From the NCBI RefSeq assembly GCF_015482775.1, contig NZ_CP058214.1, positions 2,718,501 to 2,782,500 of the forward strand: a DNA stretch of 64,000 nt, written 5' to 3'. The position numbers and the translations under genes were made by a program. The notes below the pieces were generated by a model. That model made no database searches. It was not told where the DNA came from and was given only the letters and a program-made list of their open reading frames with translations. The stretch is from Kaustia mangrovi. Lineage in GTDB: Bacteria > Pseudomonadota > Alphaproteobacteria > Rhizobiales > Im1. Each line of letters starts with the position of its first letter. Positions within the stretch are counted from its first letter, which is position 1. This document shows positions 23,750 through 32,266 of the stretch, piece by piece.

Positions 23750-25422
23750 AACGGAATCTCCTCGATATCCTCGACCCCGCCATCCATGCGGTCGAGATAG
23801 GTCATGGGCGGCGCGGTGCTCGCCACCTCGTCGGCGCCCGCCCATTCGGAGCCCGGACGCTCGTCGACGACTTCCATGTAGCGCCCGGACGGCTTGACGC
23901 TGATCGCCTCCGTGGTCAGCAGCTCGCCGGCCCGGTCCAGAAACTCGCCCGCATCCTTCGGGAACGGCCGTCCGCCGCCATGCTTCGCCCACCACCGGTC
24001 GGCCTTCGTCTTGGCAAAGCCAGTATGTCCGGGGCAGACCCACGACTTGTAGACCGTCATGCCCGACGTGTACTCGACACGCACGGACGGTGTGCCGCCC
24101 AGCTTCTCGTGGAAATGGAGCCGCCGCTTCTGGACGTCGCGCCAGACAGGATCGCCGGTCGACAGAATGGGCGCGTCGTCGGCCTTGGCCTTGATCTTCT
24201 CTTCCGTTTCGCGCGGGAACTCATAGCCGCAATCGTCGCACACGCGCGCCGACGCATGGACGAGACTGTCGCATTCCGGGCACAGCTTCACCGGCGCCTC
24301 GCCGTCGCCCTTGCCCGCGGGCTTCGGCTCCACGGCGTCAATCGGCCCGTGCTTGCGCACATTGCCCGCGAAGTCGAGCACGAGACAGGTGTCCTTGCCC
24401 GGCGCGTTGCGCAGGCCACGGCCGACCATCTGCACATAGAGGCTGGTGGAGAGCGTCGGCCGCATCATCGCCAGAAGGTCGATGCCCGGATGGTTGAACC
24501 CCGTCGTGAGCACGCTGTTGTTCGTCACCGCCCGGATGCGCCCGGCCTTGAAGTCGGCCAGGATGCGGGCCCGCTCCTCCGCCGGTGTCTCGCCCGCGAC
24601 CGTTTCGGTCGGGATGCCGCGCCCGCGCAGCTCGTCGCGCACATGATAGGCGTGCTCGACGCCCGAACAGAACAGGAGCCAGGCGCGCCGGTCCTCTCCA
24701 TAGGCCATGACTTCCGCGACGGCGCGCGCTGTCACGTCCGACCGATCGATTGCCGCTTGCAGCCTGGTCTGGTTGTAGTCGCCGCCGACCTTGCCGACAC
24801 CGGTCAGATCGTAACCGGTCTCCATGGCCTTGCTGATGGGCCGGCAAAGATAGCCTTCCCCGATCATCTCGCCGACCGGCTTCTCATAGCAAATCGTGTC
24901 GAACAGCGCGCCCTCGCCCTCGTCGAGGCGCCCCTCGCCCAGCCGGTAGGGCGTCGCCGTCAGGCCGACAAGCTTCAGGTCGGGATTGGTCTTGCGCAGG
25001 CCGTCCAGCAGCTTGCCATATTGCGTCTCCGCCTTGCGCGGCGTCAGGTGCGCCTCGTCGATCAGCACAAGGTCGACATGGCCGATCAGCGCGGCCTTGC
25101 TCGCAATGGTCTGTATCCCGCCGAACAAGATCTGCGCATGCGCGTCCCGGCGCCCCAGCCCGGCGGAGAACAGCCCGGCCGGCGCGAACTCCCATATGCC
25201 CAAAAGCTCCTGATAGTTCTGGACGAGCAGTTCCTTGACGTGCGTGACGTTGAGGATCCGCATGTCCGGGTAGTCGGCGAGCAGTTCCTTGACCAGCGAG
25301 GCAATGACAAGCGACTTGCCGCCGCCGGTCGGCAGCACGATCAGCGGCGAGCCGGGCTCGCGCGACCAGTAGTCGTACAGCGCGTCGATAGAGGCGCGCT
25401 GGTAGTCTCTAAGCTTGAGCAT
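23746..25422 (-). CDS. SF2 DEAD/DEAH-box DNA helicase
   Basis: 558 aa. Helicase motifs in order are LRDYQRASIDAL (Q-motif region), PTGGGKS (motif I), IDEAH (II), GLTATPYRL (III), and VQMVGRGLR (VI). A zinc-ribbon-like CPECDSLVHASARVCDDC follows, and a C-terminal region of about 150 residues is of unknown function. Similar proteins are common in siphophage replication modules and are predicted DNA helicases. Its last codons (EEIPF-stop) carry the ribosome-binding site of the MT-A70 gene. Confidence 0.9.
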   Translation of the reverse strand: MLKLRDYQRASIDALYDYWSREPGSPLIVLPTGGGKSLVIASLVKELLADYPDMRILNVTHVKELLVQNYQELLGIWEFAPAGLFSAGLGRRDAHAQILFGGIQTIASKAALIGHVDLVLIDEAHLTPRKAETQYGKLLDGLRKTNPDLKLVGLTATPYRLGEGRLDEGEGALFDTICYEKPVGEMIGEGYLCRPISKAMETGYDLTGVGKVGGDYNQTRLQAAIDRSDVTARAVAEVMAYGEDRRAWLLFCSGVEHAYHVRDELRGRGIPTETVAGETPAEERARILADFKAGRIRAVTNNSVLTTGFNHPGIDLLAMMRPTLSTSLYVQMVGRGLRNAPGKDTCLVLDFAGNVRKHGPIDAVEPKPAGKGDGEAPVKLCPECDSLVHASARVCDDCGYEFPRETEEKIKAKADDAPILSTGDPVWRDVQKRRLHFHEKLGGTPSVRVEYTSGMTVYKSWVCPGHTGFAKTKADRWWAKHGGGRPFPKDAGEFLDRAGELLTTEAISVKPSGRYMEVVDERPGSEWAGADEVASTAPPMTYLDRMDGGVEDIEEIPF

Positions 25423-25485
25423 GGATTGCCTCGCTTAGCGGGGTTCGGTACGAATGTTGTGGGTTGGGATCGATTGGGGGGTACT

Positions 25486-26475
25486 ATGCTCGCTGAAGGC
25501 TCCGGTGCCATCGCGCGGTGGGCGCTCGGGGCATCAATAGGAATAGCCATTATTATAGCGGGGGTTGCGCTAGCCGAGCCCGGCCCTGAGGACGATTTCG
25601 TATCCGAGCCCAACGGCAATCACTCCACCAGCGACAGCAGCGACAGCACCGCCAATGACCACGCCGGCTCCCCACCCCTTGGTGCCACCGCTGGCGCTGC
25701 GACTGACGGCCAAGTCCAATCCCTTGAGGCCGACGAGAAAACCGGACAACGAAATCAGAATTCCAATTGCGAACTCGGCAGCATTGAAGAGTGTAATCTC
25801 GCCGCCCAACAGAGTATGGCGGAATCTACGCGATACATGAACTATGCTGCTTGGGTTGGCATCACCCTTACGATGATTGGTCTCCTTCTGCTCTTGCGTA
25901 CGATGATATACACGCGAGATGCTGCCGCCGCAGCTGAGGCCGCTGTGGTCGAAGCCAAGAAGGCGACAAAGGCCGCCAACGAGACAATCGCTGTCACACG
26001 CGATATCGGAGAGGCGCAGGTGAGGGCCTATGTTCTCTGCGAATCGTGCGAGATACACGACTTCAAGATAGGGCTGCGCCCCCAAGCGTTTGTGCGTTTC
26101 AAGAACTGTGGCCAGTCCCCGGCTACCGCGTTCAACGTGCGCGGGTCGATCATCGTTGACAAGCTCCCCCAGAAGCGGAATCAAACTCTGGCTCTCGTGT
26201 CTCTCCCGGAAAGCACAACGGGGCTTGCCCAAAACCAGAAGGGTGGAGCTCCGATTCCGCGGTTCATACCACTTACCGACGATGAGCATAGCGCCATCAT
26301 TGCGGGAAGCGCGGCACTCTACATCAAAGTACGCATTGATTTCACCGATGTATTCGGTCGAGAAAATAGTGCTATCTCCGTCTTCGTATACTCCAATACC
26401 GAAATAAAATATGGACCAAATGCAAGCGTAGCTCACTACGGAAATAATTTTACTTGGGGCGCCACCAAGAAATAA
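25486..26475 (+). CDS. Membrane-anchored hypothetical protein, plus-strand singleton (cargo)
   Basis: 329 aa. ATG 25486 starts a hydrophobic first helix (about 14-30). A Ser/Asp/Asn-rich linker with four or five predicted flexible turns follows, then a second helix (about 127-147), an Ala-rich coiled coil (AAAAAEAAVVEAKKATKAANE) and a beta domain starting GEAQVRAYV that contains VRFKNCGQSPATAFNV. The gene stands alone on the plus strand between two minus-strand replication genes, the usual layout of a lysogenically expressed moron. The beta domain resembles that of the protein at 27616-28077. Function unknown. Confidence 0.7.
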   Translation: MLAEGSGAIARWALGASIGIAIIIAGVALAEPGPEDDFVSEPNGNHSTSDSSDSTANDHAGSPPLGATAGAATDGQVQSLEADEKTGQRNQNSNCELGSIEECNLAAQQSMAESTRYMNYAAWVGITLTMIGLLLLLRTMIYTRDAAAAAEAAVVEAKKATKAANETIAVTRDIGEAQVRAYVLCESCEIHDFKIGLRPQAFVRFKNCGQSPATAFNVRGSIIVDKLPQKRNQTLALVSLPESTTGLAQNQKGGAPIPRFIPLTDDEHSAIIAGSAALYIKVRIDFTDVFGRENSAISVFVYSNTEIKYGPNASVAHYGNNFTWGATKK

Positions 26476-26592
26476 AAATAAGGACTTGCAGGCGCGCGAA
26501 AATATGCCGCATCGGGTGTGCCATGTCGCCGCCCGCTGGCGTACTTGATTCATGATGCCGCACTTTCGATAAGGGGGGGGCGGGAATCGTGT

Positions 26593-27516
26593 TCACTCGC
26601 CCCCATCAACCCACGACCGCCCATCGAACAGCGTGTAGCTGACCGTCTCTGCCTCCTCATCGACGGCCACCTGCGCGCCCGGCACCATGCCCGGCAGGAA
26701 CAGGTGAGCCGGGCAGCCGGCCCGCTGCTCATCGACCGACAGCGGCTTTGACCAGCGTGCGCACGACCATTCCGCGTCGCCATGCATCTCGGGCGTGGCG
26801 TGCAGGCAGGAACGGCACGTCGTGCGGGGAAAGCGGTTCTCAAAGCACACCGCCTTGTGCTTGCACCACAGGCACGGCGGCGCGTCCGGCTTGTCGCGGA
26901 CCCGCGACGGCGGCTCGTCGGTCTTGATGATGCGTTCGGCCCGCGCCAGGACGCGAAGGCAGAACTCGGCGTCGTAGGCGATGCGCTCGAAATACCGCTC
27001 GTCGTCGTCCTTGTTCACGACGAGATAGCCGGCGCGCGTCAGGCCGAAGGCATGCATGCCAAGCTGGCACTGCACATAGTGCAGCGGCTTGGCCTCCCTG
27101 CACCCCTTGCGCTTGATCTCGCGGAAGCCCTTCGCGTTGGACGACTTGAACTCGAACAGGTGTTCCGTCTTCGGCGCCTCGGGCACGCCGATGCCGCGCC
27201 CGTCGATCTTCCCGCGCACATGGTTGCCGACCAGACGGATTCGATCCTGCTGGCCATAGACCTCCACGCCGACGGCCTCCAGGTCGGCGACAAGCTGGTC
27301 TTCCCATCTGTCACCGGTACGGAAGATGGATACCTTGCGGCCGTCCACCTGCTCGGGCTCGGATGCCCAGCGGAAGTCATACCAAAGCGCGCGGTCGCAC
27401 TCATGGCCGAGCTGGCCGACCGACAGGCCGAGCCCGTCGAATGTCCTGTTGGCTTGCTCATATGCGCGATAGATGGACAGCACGGTATGCGCGCGCGGTC
27501 GCGGAAGTGGCGCCAC
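26593..27516 (-). CDS. Cas4/RecB-like PD-(D/E)XK exonuclease
   Basis: 307 aa. It begins with GQLGHECDRALWYDF (early Cys), then GKIDGRG (metal Asp), HLFEFKSS (E-x-K), and QCQLGMHAFG (RecB-type Q motif). Two later cysteine groups (CLWCKHKAVC, CRSCL) could hold an iron-sulfur or zinc site as in Cas4/AddB. With the Sak4-like ATPase and DUF669 protein downstream it forms a phage recombination set that resects DNA ends. Start at ATG 27516. No CRISPR array or other cas gene is near, so this is a phage nuclease and not part of adaptation. Confidence 0.8.
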   Translation of the reverse strand: MAPLPRPRAHTVLSIYRAYEQANRTFDGLGLSVGQLGHECDRALWYDFRWASEPEQVDGRKVSIFRTGDRWEDQLVADLEAVGVEVYGQQDRIRLVGNHVRGKIDGRGIGVPEAPKTEHLFEFKSSNAKGFREIKRKGCREAKPLHYVQCQLGMHAFGLTRAGYLVVNKDDDERYFERIAYDAEFCLRVLARAERIIKTDEPPSRVRDKPDAPPCLWCKHKAVCFENRFPRTTCRSCLHATPEMHGDAEWSCARWSKPLSVDEQRAGCPAHLFLPGMVPGAQVAVDEEAETVSYTLFDGRSWVDGGE

Positions 27517-27615
27517 GGGTGGGACTCCTCGAATTTCGGTTGATTTTGCGATTAAATGTCAATGAGAGATGAAGGCGTGGCAGCAAGCACGTCGAGTTTG
27601 AATGAGGGGCTACAA

Positions 27616-28077
27616 ATGAACTTCAGTGATGTCATTGCGACAATTGCTCTGCTAGTGTCCTTAGGAGCGGCTGGCATGACGTTTTGGTTCTATCGACGAC
27701 AACTAGCACTCATAGATACTCAAGAACGACTCAATCGGCGTCTTATTGAGAAGAGCGACGCGGATGACATTGCGGCACGCCGGGCCGACGTTGGCGCGAA
27801 ATTGATCGGAGTGGGCGACAACAAGTACCGCGTGAGAGTCTTTAACCGGGGAAAGGCGTCAGCCCGAAACATCACAATCGAGTTTCCATACGGCAATGAC
27901 TTGATACCAGACCACGAGATCCGCGAGAAAATCCCCATGGAAATGCTTGATCAGGACGCTTACTTTGATTTGCTTGCAGCAATTTTTGTATCAAGCCCGA
28001 GAAAGCAGGATGTTTTGCTAAGATGGGCTGACGATTATTCGGACAACAATGAAAAAAAATGCATCTTGACTCTGTAA
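27616..28077 (+). CDS. Small membrane-anchored hypothetical protein, plus-strand singleton (cargo)
   Basis: 153 aa. ATG 27616 has GAGGGG upstream. It has one N-terminal helix (about 6-27), a basic linker, and a beta domain with YRVRVFNRGKASARNITIEF, similar in pattern (N-x-G-x-x-x-A-x-N) to the domain in the protein at 25486-26475. It is inserted on the plus strand between two minus-strand recombination genes. Lower GC than its neighbours. Function unknown; probably a moron. Confidence 0.65.
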   Translation: MNFSDVIATIALLVSLGAAGMTFWFYRRQLALIDTQERLNRRLIEKSDADDIAARRADVGAKLIGVGDNKYRVRVFNRGKASARNITIEFPYGNDLIPDHEIREKIPMEMLDQDAYFDLLAAIFVSSPRKQDVLLRWADDYSDNNEKKCILTL

Positions 28078-28143
28078 GAGCGGAATACGGATTATGAGCA
28101 ATTGAAGAAAGGCGAGCCGACCGAAGCCGGCCCGCCAGATTGC

Positions 28144-28341
28144 CTAGGTGTCGGGACGCCCGTGCGGGAACTCCCACTTGTCGCAGACAGTCCGCACTTG
28201 CGGAAGCATGACCGTGACCTTGCCCGACATGACAGGCGTCATGACGACCGACTCGTGCGACCGCACGCACTCCCCGCGGTCAACGCCGTCGCATCCAGCC
28301 ACGGCCAGCGACACCGCCAGGACGAACGCCAGGCGCCTCAT
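28144..28341 (-). CDS. Small phage lipoprotein
   Basis: 65 aa. Signal peptide with lipobox VAGC, then a short mature part with three further cysteines (GECVRS, RTVCDKW). The ATG overlaps the stop of the Sak4-like gene as ATGA. Its role in the recombination module is unclear; lysogenic envelope modification is possible. Confidence 0.65.
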   Translation of the reverse strand: MRRLAFVLAVSLAVAGCDGVDRGECVRSHESVVMTPVMSGKVTVMLPQVRTVCDKWEFPHGRPDT

Positions 28342-29108
28342 CGCACCCCCTCCGGCGACGGGAAGAACTTCGCCAGCTCCGTATAGCCCGCGCCCTTGCG
28401 GAACGGCATGCTGGGCGGCATGCCGAAGCGGTTCTTGGCGATGAAGCCGGGCCGCTCCTCAAGGTGCACCTGACGGTCGCCGCCGCCCTCGCCGTGAACG
28501 GCCTTCTTGCCGAAGCCCTGATCCTTCTCCTTCAGCGTGATGCGGAAGGACATGAAGCCGATCAGGGAGGCATCTTCCGTCACGAGCGCTGACGCGCGCT
28601 TGTGGAGCTTGATGCCGTACCGGCTGTAGGGATCGCTGGTCGGGCTCTCGAACCGCGTAATGTCGGTGTGCGCGATCTGCACCACCGCCATGCCGGCATT
28701 GCGAAGCGCGCCGAGCGCCCTCAGATACTCGCGCCACACCTCGTCCGCCGCGACATAGCCCTTGCCGTATCCCGGCTCCTCGATGGTCTGCCAGCCATTC
28801 TGTGCGCATGCCGCCGCCCACACCATGGGCTCCAGCCCGTCGAGGCTGTCGACAATGAGCGTCTTGAACTCATGCGGCGCGGTCAGAAGCTCGCCGATGA
28901 AGTCGAGCACCTGGTCGAGGGACTCCACCTCGCCGGGCGTCGCCATGTCCACGTCGGCGGGCGGCTCCTCGCCCGGCGTGGCGAGATAGACGGGATCCGG
29001 CCATTCCGCCGCCAGCGACGTTTTGCCGACGCCCGGAATGCCATAGAGGATGGCGATAGGCGGCCTGGTGGTTTTTGTCGATTGCAGACTGGAAAGGCTG
29101 ATAGCCAC
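28338..29108 (-). CDS. Sak4-like RecA-fold ATPase
   Basis: 256 aa. Walker A GIPGVGKTS near residue 25, Walker B LIVDSLDGLEP, and the later VVQIAHTDITRFE strand match the AAA_24/Sak4 family of phage single-strand annealing ATPases. It would help recombination of phage DNA, with the DUF669 protein upstream as its SSB partner. It starts one base before the small gene at 29109 ends. Sak4 is the best family fit; the biochemical role is not shown. Confidence 0.8.
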   Translation of the reverse strand: MAISLSSLQSTKTTRPPIAILYGIPGVGKTSLAAEWPDPVYLATPGEEPPADVDMATPGEVESLDQVLDFIGELLTAPHEFKTLIVDSLDGLEPMVWAAACAQNGWQTIEEPGYGKGYVAADEVWREYLRALGALRNAGMAVVQIAHTDITRFESPTSDPYSRYGIKLHKRASALVTEDASLIGFMSFRITLKEKDQGFGKKAVHGEGGGDRQVHLEERPGFIAKNRFGMPPSMPFRKGAGYTELAKFFPSPEGVR

Positions 29109-29297
29109 TCAGTGAACCTCCGTGCTCTGCATATCCTTGGCGACCGCGCGCAGCGCCCTGGCGTTGTCCATGTGCCGCGCCTTGGCCGCGCGGCTCTTCA
29201 TCCGGCCGGCGGCGCGGATATTCCAGTTGGCGCAGGCGAACAGCCGGCCGGCGGTGGCGCCCTCCGCAAGGGCGCGCTCGACGGTAATGACGGTCAT
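29109..29297 (-). CDS. Small basic hypothetical phage protein
   Basis: 62 aa, Ala/Arg-rich and probably helical (RMKSRAAKARHMDNARAL). ATG 29297 is chosen because it directly follows the DUF669 gene with a short gap; the longer frame upstream lies inside that gene. Placed between SSB and Sak4 genes. No function proposed. Confidence 0.55.
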   Translation of the reverse strand: MTVITVERALAEGATAGRLFACANWNIRAAGRMKSRAAKARHMDNARALRAVAKDMQSTEVH

Positions 29298-29343
29298 GGG
29301 GACTCCTCTGTGTTGACGACGGGGAATGGGCTGCGGGAAGCGC

Positions 29344-29922
29344 CTAGCCGGCCCTGGACCACGGCCGCGCCTTGCCGGTGGCGGCCGGTGCGGCGGGCTT
29401 GTTGTCGTTCGCGGGCGCGCCGGTGGGCGCCTTCGGCCTTGCCGGCTGGTCGGCGGCAATCTCCGGCGCCGGAACGTCGCCCTCGTCGGGGAAGTAGTAG
29501 CGCTTGACCTCGGTGCGCGCGGGATAGAGCGGCGTGCCGTCGGCGTTCTTCTTCTTGCTCGGCTTGCCGAGCCCCAGCTTGGCCGTATAGGCCTTGAAGT
29601 GCAGATCCTCGGAGTCCTCGATCTCCGTCACGCCGACGGCGCGGCACAGGCTCGCCAGCTCCTTCTGGCCGATCTCCTGCGCCTGCGGGTTCTGGTTTTC
29701 CAGATTGATGAAGCCGAAGAACTTGCGCCCCTTCATCGCCTCCGGCTCAAGCACGACGGAGGTGTATTTGAGCCCCTGACCGGTGCGGGCATTCTCCGGG
29801 CCGGTCTCCACGACCTCCGACGCCTCCATTTCGAGGCGATAGACGCCGTTGGGCAGATCCTCATAGTCGGACTGCGTGGTGTCGTGCTGGGTGGCATTGA
29901 ACGTGGAACCCAATCGGGCCAT
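29344..29922 (-). CDS. DUF669 phage single-stranded DNA-binding protein
   Basis: 192 aa. It shows the DUF669 pattern: DLPNGVYRLEM strand, GRKFFGFINLENQNPQ, IGQKELASLCRAVG, then an AYTAKLGL strand and a disordered Pro/Ala-rich tail. DUF669 proteins act as ssDNA-binding partners of phage recombinases. The tail ends in basic residues. The gene is followed by a small ORF and the Sak4-like ATPase, the usual neighbour. Confidence 0.8.
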   Translation of the reverse strand: MARLGSTFNATQHDTTQSDYEDLPNGVYRLEMEASEVVETGPENARTGQGLKYTSVVLEPEAMKGRKFFGFINLENQNPQAQEIGQKELASLCRAVGVTEIEDSEDLHFKAYTAKLGLGKPSKKKNADGTPLYPARTEVKRYYFPDEGDVPAPEIAADQPARPKAPTGAPANDNKPAAPAATGKARPWSRAG

Positions 29923-30003
29923 GCGGGAAGTCTCCTCTTGAACGGGAAAGGCCGCCTGCGGTGCTCCGCGGCGGCCTTGGTGGTGGTTGGGTGGGGAGTG
30001 CGA

Positions 30004-30357
30004 TCAGATATGAAGCGTGACGTGGCCCAACGCGTCGGCCAGCGCCTTCTCGGCCCTCGCGCCCCGGCTGGTCTCCCAACCGGGAAGCAACGCGATGGCG
30101 TCGGCCTCAAGGCAGATATAGCGCGTGTCGTCGGCGAGGGCCTGGCGCAGGCTGAACCCGTGCTCCTTCGCGGCCGTCTCCTCGCAGCCCTCCGCATTGC
30201 CCTTCGACACGTCAATCCCGCCATGGCGCTCGATATCGCGCTCGGCGGGATTGAACACGTTGTGGCCTTCCGCGCGCAGCCTGGCGGCCGCGGCGTGGAA
30301 GGCCGGGAAATTGAACTCGGGAATGCCGCGCATGGGCCCGGCGACATAGATGTTCAT
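30004..30357 (-). CDS. DUF4406 protein (nucleoside deoxyribosyltransferase-like)
   Basis: 117 aa. It begins with YVAGPMRGIPEFNFPAF and ends with ADAIALLPGWETSRGA, the two halves of the DUF4406 Rossmann-like fold. Related enzymes hydrolyse or transfer the base of deoxynucleosides, suggesting nucleotide metabolism during phage growth. ATG 30357 overlaps the upstream gene's stop. A fragment of a related gene is kept in the older prophage scar at 14883-14905. Confidence 0.8.
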   Translation of the reverse strand: MNIYVAGPMRGIPEFNFPAFHAAAARLRAEGHNVFNPAERDIERHGGIDVSKGNAEGCEETAAKEHGFSLRQALADDTRYICLEADAIALLPGWETSRGARAEKALADALGHVTLHI

Positions 30358-30698
30358 GGGCGGTCGTCCTCTCCGCACTGGCGGGCTTCGTAGGCGATCA
30401 GGAACGCGATGCAGCACGCCGCGTGCCACAGATGCGAATAGCCGGTCTCCGGGTCGGCGCGCTCGCGCCGCCACCACGACCACAGGTGCCGCATGAGCGC
30501 GCCGAAAACGCGGCCCCACTTCATGCCGCGTTCCCAATTGCGGTCTTCGTATTTGCTTGCGCCGAACGTCAGGACCGCCGCGGTGGCCTCGACCACTTCG
30601 GGCGGTATCAGCTCCATGCGGAGCTTTCCGCCATCGTCCTTGCGTCCGGTATCGTTCGACGCGCGCTCGCGCAGCGCCACCTCCCCCGTCACGGCCAT
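30354..30698 (-). CDS. DUF5664 protein (MazZ-like dATP/dGTP diphosphohydrolase)
   Basis: 114 aa. All-alpha MazG-like fold: KDDGGKLRMELIPPE, VLTFGASKYEDRNWERG, then RHLWSWWR and TGYSHLWHAACC with metal/catalytic acid and His residues. The family hydrolyses dATP and dGTP to monophosphates; in some phages it supports the 2-aminoadenine (Z) genome. No purZ or dpoZ is in this prophage, so a general nucleotide pool role is more likely. ATG 30698 overlaps the upstream stop as TGATG. Confidence 0.8.
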   Translation of the reverse strand: MAVTGEVALRERASNDTGRKDDGGKLRMELIPPEVVEATAAVLTFGASKYEDRNWERGMKWGRVFGALMRHLWSWWRRERADPETGYSHLWHAACCIAFLIAYEARQCGEDDRP

Positions 30699-31966
30699 CA
30701 CGCCGCCTCCTCTGCCTTCGTGTTGTCGTTCGCCGCGCCATAGGCGCCCGACACCATTTCCGGCGTCAGGGTCAGGCGCGACACCTCGCCGAATTCCTCG
30801 TCATATGTGATGACCTTCGCCGACCGGCCGGACAGCCAGTTGGCGCCGTAGGCGTCGGCCGCGGCTAGCGTCTCATGGCGCTCGACCTTCATCAGGTCGG
30901 TCGACTTCAGCTCGTCGGAATGCAGGTGGCCAATATGCGCGTAGCTGTGCCTTGTGCGCCCGTAGATCTCGCGGAACTTCCCAGCGAACATGCTGTCAAC
31001 CGTGCCCACCCTGCGCTTGTGGCCGTGGTGGTAGAACAGCGATGTCAGCCCGTGCTCGTGAGCATAGTATGAACCCTCGGCGTTCTGCGCCGGCGAATTC
31101 TTAACCGTCAAGCGTGGCTCGTCTTCAAGAAACGCCGCGAAGGTCTCTCGAAGCCAGGCTTCCGACCCAGGATCGTGATTGGCGTCCGCCATGACGACGT
31201 GCACATGCTCGTGCTTCTGCAGGAGCATGGACAGGATGCGCCGCACGGTTCGGATGACGACGCGAACCACCTTCGGGAACCGGCTGTCGGCGTCCAGAAT
31301 GTGGCCGCTCGCCGGGGTCTTGGGCTCGAACCCGTCATAGTGCAGAAGGTCGCCGAGCTGGGCGAACACCGCCGTTCTGGCCGGCGGCGCCATGGCGATG
31401 GCCGCCGCGAACCAGTCGAGCAACAGGCGCTCGGCAATCTCAAGGTCATAGTCGGCGCCCGTCTCCTCCCGCCAGGACAGCATGCCGAAATGCGCGTCCG
31501 TCACGGTGTACTGATTGAGGAGACGGCTATTGACCGTGAGGGGCGGAGCAGTCGGCGCGACCGGTTCGATAGCCTCTTTGAGCGCGGCGACCGTGGCGCG
31601 CATGGCCGCAAGCTGGTGCTCGCGGTCCTCGCCCGTCTTGATCCACTTGATAACCTCGCGCCCGTCCTCGTCGACAAGCGCCGACACACCCTTGACGCGC
31701 TGGCCATCGGGCACCCGGAATTCCTCGCCGTGCTCGCGGACCTGCTTGATCCACTTGCCGTCGGCCGTCTTGCCGGCCACGCTCTTTATCGCATAGCCCG
31801 GCATCACCGGATCGGTGGAGAGCAACCCACGCTCCGCCGCACGCTTGAGTCCGCGCCGGATCGTCTTCGGGTCAACGTCCAGCGCGCGGGCGGCGGCACG
31901 GTTGGACCCGTGCTCCTCGACCGCCCGCACGATCTCCTGAATTCGTTCGTCTGTCAGTGGGGGCAT
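30698..31966 (-). CDS. Metallophosphoesterase with N-terminal helix-turn-helix
   Basis: 422 aa. An N-terminal HTH (GSNRAAARALDVDPKTIRRG) resembles transposase or terminase small-subunit DNA-binding domains. A linker follows, then a calcineurin-like phosphoesterase domain with VTDAHFG, QLGDLLHYDG, MADANHD and IGHLHSD, all five conserved metal-binding blocks. Phage versions probably cut or trim DNA or dephosphorylate a nucleic acid. A fragment of a related gene is left in the older prophage scar at 14902-14960. Confidence 0.85.
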   Translation of the reverse strand: MPPLTDERIQEIVRAVEEHGSNRAAARALDVDPKTIRRGLKRAAERGLLSTDPVMPGYAIKSVAGKTADGKWIKQVREHGEEFRVPDGQRVKGVSALVDEDGREVIKWIKTGEDREHQLAAMRATVAALKEAIEPVAPTAPPLTVNSRLLNQYTVTDAHFGMLSWREETGADYDLEIAERLLLDWFAAAIAMAPPARTAVFAQLGDLLHYDGFEPKTPASGHILDADSRFPKVVRVVIRTVRRILSMLLQKHEHVHVVMADANHDPGSEAWLRETFAAFLEDEPRLTVKNSPAQNAEGSYYAHEHGLTSLFYHHGHKRRVGTVDSMFAGKFREIYGRTRHSYAHIGHLHSDELKSTDLMKVERHETLAAADAYGANWLSGRSAKVITYDEEFGEVSRLTLTPEMVSGAYGAANDNTKAEEAA

Positions 31967-32266
31967 TCACGGCTCCGGGGTGGAGCGGCGGCGGCGCGCG
32001 GGCTTCGGCGCCTCGAACACGCGGTCGATGCGTTCGTTCAGCCGCTCAATCGAGCCGTTGACGCCGCCGATTGCGTCCATGATCTGGCGCGTCTGTTCCG
32101 ACAGGCCCGCCTTGGTCACGTAGGTTTCGGACACATGCAGCTTGTAGGCCGCAAGGTCGCGGTCGGACTTGGCGATGGCGTTGTAGAGCCGCCACAGAAG
32201 GCCGCCCAGGGCCACCGCGCCGCCGGCCATGAAGACCAGCACCTGCCATTCCACGGCGCCGGTCAT
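31967..32266 (-). CDS. Small membrane protein in the lysis region
   Basis: 99 aa. One N-terminal helix (about 7-27), a coiled-coil region (LHVSETYVTKAG, IERLNERIDRVF) and a very basic tail. It sits immediately downstream of the spanin pair. This topology matches small phage proteins of the XhlA/holin-accessory type, but a clear holin with two or three helices is not seen. Start ATG 32266 overlaps the Rz1-like stop. Confidence 0.55.
   Translation of the reverse strand: MTGAVEWQVLVFMAGGAVALGGLLWRLYNAIAKSDRDLAAYKLHVSETYVTKAGLSEQTRQIMDAIGGVNGSIERLNERIDRVFEAPKPARRRRSTPEP

Noticed and set aside
23689..25485. Upstream extension of the plus-strand singleton by about 600 codons
   Set aside because: It runs antisense through the helicase; the real start is ATG 25486.
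25570..26553. Minus-strand frame opposite the membrane-anchored protein
   Set aside because: The plus frame has TM helices, coiled coil and a conserved RAYV-type domain; the minus frame has no such features.
26593..27516. CRISPR-Cas locus suggested by the Cas4-like nuclease
   Set aside because: No repeat-spacer array or other cas gene in the window; phage recombination context explains it.
30354..30698. Z-genome (2-aminoadenine) phage
   Set aside because: purZ and Z-specific polymerase are absent; the MazZ-like gene alone is insufficient.
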